In this document: in pieces, positions 38,784-51,091 of the stretch | How positions within the stretch are numbered: the first letter of the stretch is position 1 | How the letters are laid out: every line of letters begins with the position of its first letter | Source: Porticoccaceae bacterium | GTDB lineage: Bacteria; Pseudomonadota; Gammaproteobacteria; Pseudomonadales; Porticoccaceae | Assembly (NCBI GenBank): GCA_019090225.1 | Contig: JAHRWI010000007.1 | Span: 1-51,091, forward strand | Direction of reading: 5' to 3' | Length of the DNA: 51,091 nt | The notes under the pieces: generated by a model | The model's database searches: none | Told to the model about the DNA's origin: nothing | The model's input: only the letters and a program-made list of their open reading frames with translations | Program-made: the position numbers and the translations under genes

Positions 38784-40181
38784 ATGTTCCCCCTAGCCCA
38801 TATTTATGGCCGAGTCTGTATAGATCAGGTCTGTATTTCAAAGCGTATCAAGCGAAGATTGATTATTCGCGCTGCTTGTGTTGCGCTCCTTAGTACCGCT
38901 GTAATGCCGTCTCAGCTTGTCGCTGAAAACTTGCGGCAAAACCTCGAGCTCCCGGTGGCGGTTAAACGCACCCTGAAACACAACCCCCAGCTCCTTAATT
39001 ATGAACCGCGCTTTAAAGGCCTGGAGGCCCGAGCCCTTACAGCTAAGCAGACACCGCCACTGGCACTCGGTTTGAGCATAGAAAACTTTGCGGGCTCAGG
39101 GCCGCTGAAAAAACTCGATGCTGCGGAGCTTACCCTGTCGCTTTCGTCGGTGATTGAGCTGGGTGGCAAGCGAAATCTGCGCAGCGAATTAGTGGGAGCC
39201 GAAGCTGAAAAGCTGGCCGTACTGCGCGAGCTGGAGACCCTGAATGTCCTTGGCGACCTCACTCAGACCTTTATCAATACGCGAGGCCTGGAGGGGCGAT
39301 TGAGACTGGCTGACAATGCCATCACTCTGGCTGAAAGCACCCTCAAAATCGTCAAGCGCAGGGCTGACGCGGGCGCCTCGCCGGAAGCAGAGGTTTGGCG
39401 GGCTAAAGCCGGGCTGAATCAGGCAGCCCTGATGCGCGCTGATCTGGCTGGGCAGCTGGAAAATCAGAAGCTTCTGCTGGCGGCGTTCTGGGGAGCCAGG
39501 TCAGCTGATTTCGAGAATATCTCCGGCGAGTTATACGAATTCGCCCAGGCCGATAGTTTCGAGGCCCTCTATCACCGGGCAAGCGCGAAACCACTCATTC
39601 AAATTTATGCCAGTGAGCAGCGTATCCGCGAGCTTGATCTGCAAGCCGCACAGGCTGCGGGCAAGAGCGATATTCAGTGGCAGTTGGGACTACGTCATTT
39701 ACAGGAGGGCGATGATAGCGCACTGGTGGCAGGTGTTTCTGTGCCGCTATTTGGCGGCTCGCGCAATCAGGGCGCTCTCGGTTCGTCCCAGGCGGCCCTC
39801 AATGAGGTGCAATACCAGAAGCGAAGCGCTCTGCTTTCTCTACACACACGCCTGCGTAACGCCTATCGACAGCGGGAAATAAGTATTCAAGCGGTGCAGA
39901 AAATCCGGTCGGATCTGCTGCCTGCACTTGAACGGGCGCTCACCGAAACCCGAAAAGCCTATGAACATGGCCTCTACACCTATGTCGACTGGTCGGCGGC
40001 CCAGCGCGAGCTGCAAGCAGGTAAACACTTGCTGATTGACGCAGCCCTGAGCGCCCATTTAAGTCAGGCAAAAATTGAACAATTGAGCGGCGAGTCTTTA
40101 ACTCAAATAAAGGTTTCAGATCAAGTTCAGATTCCGGATCAGGTTCAGATTCAGCCCACGATTAATACAACAGCGAATTAA
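38784..40181 (+). CDS. TolC-family outer membrane efflux protein (CzcC-like)
   Basis: LPVAVKRTLKHNPQLLNYEPRFKGLEARALTAKQTPPLALGLSIENFAGSG; VSVPLFGGSRNQG; operon with czcBA-like genes. Confidence 0.9.
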   Translation: MFPLAHIYGRVCIDQVCISKRIKRRLIIRAACVALLSTAVMPSQLVAENLRQNLELPVAVKRTLKHNPQLLNYEPRFKGLEARALTAKQTPPLALGLSIENFAGSGPLKKLDAAELTLSLSSVIELGGKRNLRSELVGAEAEKLAVLRELETLNVLGDLTQTFINTRGLEGRLRLADNAITLAESTLKIVKRRADAGASPEAEVWRAKAGLNQAALMRADLAGQLENQKLLLAAFWGARSADFENISGELYEFAQADSFEALYHRASAKPLIQIYASEQRIRELDLQAAQAAGKSDIQWQLGLRHLQEGDDSALVAGVSVPLFGGSRNQGALGSSQAALNEVQYQKRSALLSLHTRLRNAYRQREISIQAVQKIRSDLLPALERALTETRKAYEHGLYTYVDWSAAQRELQAGKHLLIDAALSAHLSQAKIEQLSGESLTQIKVSDQVQIPDQVQIQPTINTTAN

Positions 40182-40192
40182 GGTTGTCCGAA

Positions 40193-41467
40193 ATGAATAT
40201 TTTGAAAATGTTAGGCTTTACCCTGGCTCTTCTCTCTGCCTGGAACTGTAGTGCCAGTGGCAACGCAGGAAATAATAATCAGGAACAACAAGCAGCGCCG
40301 CCATCAATAAAAGGCCCAAGCGGCGGCGTAATGCTAGAAGACGGTGAGACAAGCCTTGAGCTGGCTATATTTGAGCGCGGCGTGCCGCCGGAGTATCGGG
40401 CCTGGATAAATTATCAGGGCCAGCCGATTACGCCTTCCAGTCAGCAAAAACCTGTTCTGGAAGTGCGGCTCACTCGCCTTGGGGGCGTGGTTAATTCGTT
40501 TGCCTTCACTTACAAAGGTGACGCTGACAATACTGGCTATTGGCTAGGTGATGCCGTAGTCGGTGAGCCACACTCTTTTTACGTGGAAGTTAGCCTCAAA
40601 ATAGCAGGTAATACCCACCACTGGGCCTGGGAATCCTACGAGGGCCGCGTTGCGATAAAAGCCGATATCGCTGAACAAGCGGGTATTAGTACGGCATTGG
40701 CAGGCCCGGGGCGTATTCAGCGCACACTGACAGCCTACGGTAATCTGGTCAGTGGCTCGGAAAATTTAAGTCATATTCGGGCGCGTTTTGCTGGGCAAAT
40801 TACCCGGGTGAATGTCAATGTCGGTGATCGGGTCAAGCGGGGTCAGGTACTGGCTCAGGTCGAATCCAGCGAGAGTTTAAAACGCTATTCTATCTTTGCG
40901 CCCATCGACGGGGTCGTGACTCAGCGCCATGCCAATACCGGTGAGCTGGCGTTGGAGCAGCCGCTGTTCTCCATTACTAATCTCACCAAAGTCTGGGCAG
41001 AATTAAAAATATTTCCTCAACAAAGAGCCGCCGTGAAAGCAGTACAGGTAGTCAGCGTGAAGGCTGCAGGCTCTGAACAGACAAGCACCATTGAACAAAT
41101 CATCCCTATGGACAGCGGCCCCTACGTACTGGCCCGCGCGCCGCTAACGAATCTCGATAGCAATAATACTAGCCCCAACAACAGCCCCTGGTATCCGGGT
41201 CAGCTGGTCGAGGCCCAAATTGTGATCGAAGAAGTGGATGTGCCTCTAGTGGTCGATAATCGCGCATTGCAGAGTTTCCGCGACTGGACGGTGGTTTTTA
41301 TCCAGATCGGAGAAAATTACGAAATCCGCCCGCTGGAACTAGGTCGTAGCGATAAGACCCACGTCGAAGTCCTCAGCGGTTTGAATGCGGGTGACAGCTA
41401 CGTGGTCGAAAACAGCTATTTAATTAAGGCCGATATTGAAAAATCCGGCGCTTCGCACGATCACTAG
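40193..41467 (+). CDS. efflux RND transporter periplasmic adaptor (CzcB-like)
   Basis: FAGQITRVNVNVGDRVKRGQVLAQVES...IFAPIDGVVTQRHANTGELALEQPLFSITNLTKVWAELKIF. Confidence 0.93.
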   Translation: MNILKMLGFTLALLSAWNCSASGNAGNNNQEQQAAPPSIKGPSGGVMLEDGETSLELAIFERGVPPEYRAWINYQGQPITPSSQQKPVLEVRLTRLGGVVNSFAFTYKGDADNTGYWLGDAVVGEPHSFYVEVSLKIAGNTHHWAWESYEGRVAIKADIAEQAGISTALAGPGRIQRTLTAYGNLVSGSENLSHIRARFAGQITRVNVNVGDRVKRGQVLAQVESSESLKRYSIFAPIDGVVTQRHANTGELALEQPLFSITNLTKVWAELKIFPQQRAAVKAVQVVSVKAAGSEQTSTIEQIIPMDSGPYVLARAPLTNLDSNNTSPNNSPWYPGQLVEAQIVIEEVDVPLVVDNRALQSFRDWTVVFIQIGENYEIRPLELGRSDKTHVEVLSGLNAGDSYVVENSYLIKADIEKSGASHDH

Positions 41468-41475
41468 AGGAGTAA

Positions 41476-44604
<3,129 letters not shown>

Positions 44605-44815
44605 GAAGGGTCAAGTGGCTGACAAATTGATCTACCCATGGTAAATTCTCGCGGCGCAAATCTTCGTACTAACTGACTTCACCTGCCGACACAGCCAGCC
44701 AGTTAATATCAGAGGCGTAACGCTATTCACCAGGGCTTATCCACTGGCTTGAGCATACTGGCTTAAGCATTAGTATCCACTAGGTCCTGAACTACAAACT
44801 ATCAAGAGGTTCGGT

Positions 44816-45907
44816 ATGAAAGCTAAAGCTGTTGTCTTAACAGGACTAAACGAATATTCAGTAAAAGAAATCGAGCTCGACGCCCCCAAAGCGGATGAAG
44901 TTCGAATTCGCATGGCCGCCACCGGCCTGTGTCAGTCGGATATGTCTGTCATTAATGCCAAGCTACCCATGCCCACGCCGATTGTCCTGGGCCATGAGGG
45001 CGCGGGTGTCGTTGAAGAAATTGGCGCTAATGTCACCAACGTCAAAGTCGGTGATCATGTCATCACCTCGTTTATTCCCATGTGTGGCGATTGTTATTTC
45101 TGCCTCCACCAGGAGCCATGGTTATGTACCGCAACTGATCTTTTTAGCGGCATGCAGCCCGATGGCACCAGCCGGGTAAAACTCGATGGTGAATATATCG
45201 GTGCCTTTGCAGCGCTGGGCAACATGGCTGAGCAGGTCGTCTGCCCGTCTATGTGTGTTGTTGCCATCGACAAAAAATATGATCTTAAAGCAGCCGCTCT
45301 GGTCGGCTGTGGTGTTATGACCGGTGCTGGTGCAGCGTTGAATACCGCCAAGGTTAAACCAGGCAGCAGCGTTGCTGTGTTCGGTTGTGGTGGTGTTGGC
45401 CTATCAGCCCTTCAGGGTGCAAAAATTGCTGGCGCAAATCCTTTAATCGCCGTTGATTTGAACGATGCAAAACTCGAAGCCGCCCGCGACTTTGGCGCTA
45501 CCCATACGGTTAACGCCAGCGAAGATCCGGTCGCACAAATCATGGACATTACCGGTGGTATCGGCGTTGACTATGCTTTTGAAGTCATTGGTTTCCCCGC
45601 TGTTGCAGCGCAGGCTTATGCATCTACCCGTCGCGGCGGCACCACTTGCATGGTCGGTGCGGGTAGCCCCCAGGACGAGTACAAATTTAGCGCCCTGGAA
45701 ATGCCACTATCTTCCAAAAAAGTTTGTGGTTGCATCTACGGCAGCACCAACGCCAAGGTCGATTTCGCTAAATTGCTTGGCTTTTATGAAACCGGACAAC
45801 TGGATCTGGATCGCATGTGCTCACGCACCTACACCATCGATGAAGTTCATCAGGGCTTTGACGACCTGGTTGAAGGCCGCAATATCCGAGGCATTATTGT
45901 CTATTAA
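44816..45907 (+). CDS. zinc-dependent alcohol dehydrogenase family protein
   Basis: GHEGAGVVEEIG, CGDCYFC, VAVFGCGGVGLSALQGAKIAGA. Confidence 0.93.
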   Translation: MKAKAVVLTGLNEYSVKEIELDAPKADEVRIRMAATGLCQSDMSVINAKLPMPTPIVLGHEGAGVVEEIGANVTNVKVGDHVITSFIPMCGDCYFCLHQEPWLCTATDLFSGMQPDGTSRVKLDGEYIGAFAALGNMAEQVVCPSMCVVAIDKKYDLKAAALVGCGVMTGAGAALNTAKVKPGSSVAVFGCGGVGLSALQGAKIAGANPLIAVDLNDAKLEAARDFGATHTVNASEDPVAQIMDITGGIGVDYAFEVIGFPAVAAQAYASTRRGGTTCMVGAGSPQDEYKFSALEMPLSSKKVCGCIYGSTNAKVDFAKLLGFYETGQLDLDRMCSRTYTIDEVHQGFDDLVEGRNIRGIIVY

Positions 45908-45974
45908 GAGCTGTTTATTAATAGCGGTGTATTAAGACAGGTATATTAGGGCGATACTCCCAGATATAAGCAAT

Positions 45975-46006
45975 AAAAAAGGACTACTTTTTAGTAGTCC
46001 TTTTTT
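45975..46006. terminator. bidirectional Rho-independent terminator
   Basis: AAAAAAGGACTACT-TTTT-AGTAGTCCTTTTTT between convergent ADH and gor genes. Confidence 0.9.
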
Positions 46007-46075
46007 ATTGAACTTGGTTTTCTAGGCCTATTTTTTTAGGCTCGGGAATTTTAGTGACATTAGAAAATATAGGGT

Positions 46076-47461
46076 TTAAACCGGCGCTCGCATGGTCACA
46101 AACTCTTCCGCCGCAGAGGGATGAATGCCCACCGTGGCATCAAAATCAGCCTTGGTGGCACCGGCTTTAATAGCGACGGCTAAACCCTGAATAATTTCCC
46201 CGGCACCCTCGCCTAACATATGACAGCCGACCACTCGGTCAGACTCGGCATCGACAATCAGCTTCATTAGAATCTTATCCGCACCACCGCCCAGGGTTTG
46301 TTTCATGGGCGTAAATTTGGATCGATAAATATCGACTTTTTTATAAAGCTGTCTCGCCTGCGCTTCGGTATGCCCCACGGTGCCTAAGTTAGGCTGACTG
46401 AAAACCGCAGTCGGAATAAAGTCATAATTCATGATGGCATGACCACCGTTGAATAAATTATCCGCCAGAATCATACCCTCGTTGATAGCAACCGGGGTTA
46501 ACTCAACACGGCCAATAACATCACCAATGGCATAGATTGAGGGCTCCTTAGTCTGAAAGTAATCATCGACAACCACCGTAGCTCTTTTATCGATAACAAC
46601 GGCGGTCTTTTCTAAGCCAAGATTCTGAATATTGGCTGTTCTTCCGGTGGCGTACATTACCAGGCCGCTGGTCAGCATCTCGCCGGTGGACAGGTTGGAG
46701 ACCAGAGATTCACCGTCTTTGGTGATGCTGTTAATTTCGGTATTAAAGTGCAGGTGGATGCCTTTTTCAGCCATCTGTTCGGCCAGGGTCTCACGGAGAT
46801 CCTGATCGAACTCTTTGAGAAATAACGGACCGCGATAAACCAGGTGAGTCTCGACACCCAGGCCAGCAAATATACCCGCAAATTCAACACTTATATAACC
46901 CCCGCCCACGACGGTTATCACTTTGGGAAGTTTGTCGAGAAAGAAAGCCTGGTCCGAGCTGATAACGTGTTCCGAGCCAGGGAAATCTGGCACAAAAGGC
47001 TGGCCGCCGGTACACACTAGAATATAGCGGGCGCTTATTTTTTGGCCGTCTACCAATACTTCATGAGGACTTTCTATGACCGCTCTAGCACTGAACAAGG
47101 TCACACCGGCATCGTTTAACAATCGGCCGTAAATACCATTTAAGCGTTCTATTTCAGCATTTTTGTTATCTCGCAATGCTGACCAGTCGAAACTTGCCGG
47201 AGGCAGCGTCCAGCCGAATCCAGCGGCAGAAGCGAATTCTTCGTGGAATGAGGCAGCGTAAACAAAGAGTTTTTTCGGCACACAGCCGACGTTAACACAG
47301 GTACCACCCAAATATTGTTGCTCGGCAATGGCGACCCGCGCACCATGCTGAGCGGACATACGTGCAGCCCGTACGCCGCCTGAGCCAGCGCCTATAACAA
47401 ATAAATCGTAATCGTATTCGCTGTCATTATCATTATCTGAATTACCTGCGTTATCCGCCAC
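46076..47461 (-). CDS. gor: glutathione-disulfide reductase
   Basis: DLFVIGAGSGGVRAARMSAQHGARVAIAEQQYLGGTCVNVGCVPKKLFVYA. Confidence 0.95.
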   Translation of the reverse strand: MADNAGNSDNDNDSEYDYDLFVIGAGSGGVRAARMSAQHGARVAIAEQQYLGGTCVNVGCVPKKLFVYAASFHEEFASAAGFGWTLPPASFDWSALRDNKNAEIERLNGIYGRLLNDAGVTLFSARAVIESPHEVLVDGQKISARYILVCTGGQPFVPDFPGSEHVISSDQAFFLDKLPKVITVVGGGYISVEFAGIFAGLGVETHLVYRGPLFLKEFDQDLRETLAEQMAEKGIHLHFNTEINSITKDGESLVSNLSTGEMLTSGLVMYATGRTANIQNLGLEKTAVVIDKRATVVVDDYFQTKEPSIYAIGDVIGRVELTPVAINEGMILADNLFNGGHAIMNYDFIPTAVFSQPNLGTVGHTEAQARQLYKKVDIYRSKFTPMKQTLGGGADKILMKLIVDAESDRVVGCHMLGEGAGEIIQGLAVAIKAGATKADFDATVGIHPSAAEEFVTMRAPV

Positions 47462-47465
47462 ACTC

Positions 47466-48884
47466 TTACTCCTCTCTTTGTCGAAACCAGCTTAGCTTGT
47501 TATGCAAGCTGACGACCTGACCAATAATCAGCAGGGTCGGTGCTCTAACCTCACTCTGTCTGACCACTTCAGGTAGCCCCATCAAGTCACTGACTAATAC
47601 TGTTTGTTCTGCGGTGGTGCCTTTGGCCACCAATGCCGCAGGGGTATCCGCGGCCAAACCATGCTTAAGTAAATTGATACAAATATCTTCCAGACCGGTC
47701 AGACTCATATAAAACACAAGAGTTTCCCGCTTATTGACCAGGCCCGGCCAATCCAGATCTAAACGACCATCCTGCTTATGGCCGGCAATAAAACGTACCG
47801 ACTGGGCGTGATCCCGATGGGTTAAGGGTATACCGGCATAACTGGCACAACCAGAGGCCGCCGTAATACCGGGCACGATCTGAAAGCGTATGCTCTGCTC
47901 GGCCAGTTGTTCGATCTCTTCACCACCGCGACCAAAGATAAAAGGATCTCCACCTTTCAGGCGCAAAACCCGTTTACCTTGCTGAGCCAACTCGACCAAC
48001 TTGGCATTGATATTAGCCTGACTCACCGGATGGTCACCGGCCTTCTTACCCACATAAATGCGCTCGGCATCGCGACGTACCATGTCGAGCACCTGCGGAG
48101 AGACCAGTCGATCATAGAGCACCACATCGGCCTGTTGCATTAAGCGCAAAGCGCGGAAGGTCAGCAGGTCGGGATCACCTGGGCCACCGCCAACAAGGTA
48201 TACCTCGCCCCTCGTATTCTCTCCAACACGACCTTCCGTAGCCTTTTCGGCAGCTACTAATCTGCTTTTCAGCAAACGTTCAGCTTCAGCTTTATTGCCG
48301 GTATAAACTCGCTCGGCAATTTCGCCTTCTAAGGCTGACTCCCAAAATTGTCGCCGTGCGTTGGTGGTGCTAAAAATGCTTTTAACCCTGTCCCGATAGT
48401 TATTGGCCAGCTCCGCCAGCTTGCCCAAACCAGCGGGCAGCAAGGCTTCGAATTGCCCCCGCAATAAACGCACCAGCACCGGGCTTGCACCACCGGAACT
48501 GATCGCTACCTGAATGGGCGAACGATCGACAATAGTGGGAAAAATAACCGTACACAGCTCCGGCTGATCGACTACGTTGACATCAATGTTTTGGGCCTGG
48601 GCAAAGGCAGAAATGGTTTTATTCAGCGCTTTATCAGCCGTTGCCACCACCGCTAAAACAACATCGACCAAATCGTCAGCAGCAAATTTTCGCCGATGAA
48701 TAATAAAATCATTGTCGTATTGATTAACTAAGGCTTCGATTGCCGCATCTATTTTTGGTGCCACCAAAGTGATACTGGCACCGGCCTCAAAAAGTATGCG
48801 CAGTTTTCGCAAAGCGACCTGACCGCCGCCGACCACAAGGCAGCGCCTGTTCTTAATATTGTGGAACAGCGGCAGGTAATTCAT
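47466..48884 (-). CDS. cysG: siroheme synthase
   Basis: N-terminal NAD-binding [21 protein letters not shown] and C-terminal uroporphyrinogen methyltransferase [35 protein letters not shown]. Confidence 0.96.
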   Translation of the reverse strand: MNYLPLFHNIKNRRCLVVGGGQVALRKLRILFEAGASITLVAPKIDAAIEALVNQYDNDFIIHRRKFAADDLVDVVLAVVATADKALNKTISAFAQAQNIDVNVVDQPELCTVIFPTIVDRSPIQVAISSGGASPVLVRLLRGQFEALLPAGLGKLAELANNYRDRVKSIFSTTNARRQFWESALEGEIAERVYTGNKAEAERLLKSRLVAAEKATEGRVGENTRGEVYLVGGGPGDPDLLTFRALRLMQQADVVLYDRLVSPQVLDMVRRDAERIYVGKKAGDHPVSQANINAKLVELAQQGKRVLRLKGGDPFIFGRGGEEIEQLAEQSIRFQIVPGITAASGCASYAGIPLTHRDHAQSVRFIAGHKQDGRLDLDWPGLVNKRETLVFYMSLTGLEDICINLLKHGLAADTPAALVAKGTTAEQTVLVSDLMGLPEVVRQSEVRAPTLLIIGQVVSLHNKLSWFRQREE

Positions 48885-48950
48885 AAACTTTATTTGGTAG
48901 TGCTTATATTGATAAAAAAACCGGCAATAAAAATTTCAAGGTAGATCAAC

Positions 48951-50243
<1,293 letters not shown>

Positions 50244-50270
50244 TTAAATCGACAGTTTAAATCGAACAGC

Positions 50271-50642
50271 TTAAATAAGACGTGTTAGCGCAAGCCCGGT
50301 GAGCGTGCCACCGAGGCAGAAAAACAAGGTGATCACGACATAAAACAGCGCCAGCGCAAGGTGGCCATTTTGCCACAAAGCCAGAGCGTCGAGGGAGAAA
50401 GTCGAGTAGGTGGTAAAGGCACCGAGAAAACCGATCATCAAAAGTTCGCGCCACTGCCCGCTAAGTAGGGATTTCTCAACAATGACGACATACGCCACAC
50501 CCATAAGTAGCGAGCCGAGCACATTGACGACCAATGTCGACAGCGGGAAACGGCTACCCTCGACGGGGAACAGTATTGCACCCACGCCATAGCGACCCAT
50601 GGCGCCCAGAGCGCCACCGAGGGCGACGGCTAACCACTGCAT
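50271..50642 (-). CDS. crcB: fluoride exporter CrcB
   Basis: ALGGALGAMGRYGVG, FPLSTLVVNVLGSLLMG, IGFLGAFTTYSTFSLD. Confidence 0.96.
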   Translation of the reverse strand: MQWLAVALGGALGAMGRYGVGAILFPVEGSRFPLSTLVVNVLGSLLMGVAYVVIVEKSLLSGQWRELLMIGFLGAFTTYSTFSLDALALWQNGHLALALFYVVITLFFCLGGTLTGLALTRLI

Positions 50643-51091
50643 GTTGGCTCATCCTTGTCGGTGTAGCGCTGCATAGCACTCGCCTTATTCAAATCACGTA
50701 AGTGCCGCAGCTTTCCCGCAATCTTTAACTCTAGCCCCCGTTCAACGGGCTGATAATACTGTTTATCTTTTAAGGCTTCGGGGAAATAGTTTTCGCCAGC
50801 GGCAAAGCCTTCCGGCTCATCGTGGGCATAGCGGTATTCGGCCCCGTAATCTTGTTCTTTCATCAGCTTGGTCGGTGCATTGCGTAAATGCAGGGGCACT
50901 TCATGGCTCGGCATGGAGCGCACATCTTTCACCACCGCATTAAAGGCGGTGTACAGGGCATTGCTTTTCGCCGCCGCGGCCATGTAAGCGATGGCCTGAG
51001 CAATAGCGAGTTCACCCTCGGGGCTGCCGAGGCGCTCCTGCACCTCCCAGGCGTCGAGGGCGATGCGCAGGGCGCGGGGGTCGGCATTGCC
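50630..51091 (-). CDS. rarA: replication-associated recombination protein A, C-terminal part (truncated by window)
   Basis: Frame open to window edge (GNADPRALRIALDAWEVQERLGSPEGELAIAQAIAYMAAAAKSNALYTAF...PLHLRNAPTKLMKEQDYGAEYRYAHDEPEGFAAGENYFPE). Confidence 0.94.
   Translation of the reverse strand, partial: GNADPRALRIALDAWEVQERLGSPEGELAIAQAIAYMAAAAKSNALYTAFNAVVKDVRSMPSHEVPLHLRNAPTKLMKEQDYGAEYRYAHDEPEGFAAGENYFPEALKDKQYYQPVERGLELKIAGKLRHLRDLNKASAMQRYTDKDEPTCSG

Noticed and set aside
40110-40160. Short direct repeats (GATCAGGTTCAGATT) at the 3' end of the CzcC-like gene
   Set aside because: Encodes a low-complexity C-terminal tail (DQVQIPDQVQIQ); likely simple slippage repeat.
50643-51091. 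Fluoride riboswitch for crcB
   Set aside because: The upstream region is rarA coding sequence overlapping crcB; no room for the riboswitch.

Overview
This ~51 kb window looks like chromosomal DNA from a gammaproteobacterium, judging by serS, cysG, gorA, crcB, rarA and gene style. All calls come from reading the sequence and the ORF track; no database search was run. Left to right: a window-truncated GGDEF/EAL protein; a lipid/acyl metabolism stretch (CaiB-type CoA transferase, SDR, GDSL esterase, methyltransferase, FMN-dependent alpha-hydroxy-acid dehydrogenase with a frameshift, PHA-granule region protein, MBL hydrolase). Next is an accessory island, ~9.2-37.2 kb, that looks like a low-oxygen/dormancy survival region: beta-CASP MBL RNase, two non-standard PRPP synthetases, AMP/thymidine phosphorylase, phosphoribosyltransferase + alpha/beta hydrolase, COG2187 kinase, host-attachment-like protein, DHOD-like protein, NifJ with a frameshift, an N-formylglutamate-amidohydrolase / DUF1704 metalloprotease / ATP-grasp trio, PEP synthase, NUDIX, ferritin-like DUF2202, ZIP, P-type ATPase, VIT-family, DUF211 and Hsp20. 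Then come tRNA-Ser(GGA), a His-rich CzcI-like protein with CzcCBA efflux, a Zn alcohol dehydrogenase, and the housekeeping genes gorA, cysG, serS, crcB and rarA (partial). The strongest candidates for something under-described are: (i) the FGase-DUF1704-ATP-grasp operon; (ii) the resemblance of the island to the mycobacterial DosR dormancy gene set, with two FNR/ANR-like boxes placed upstream of island genes; (iii) a DUF211-VIT-P-type ATPase metal operon; and (iv) a decayed second P-type ATPase copy with a shared 22-bp repeat flanking a ~3 kb segment.
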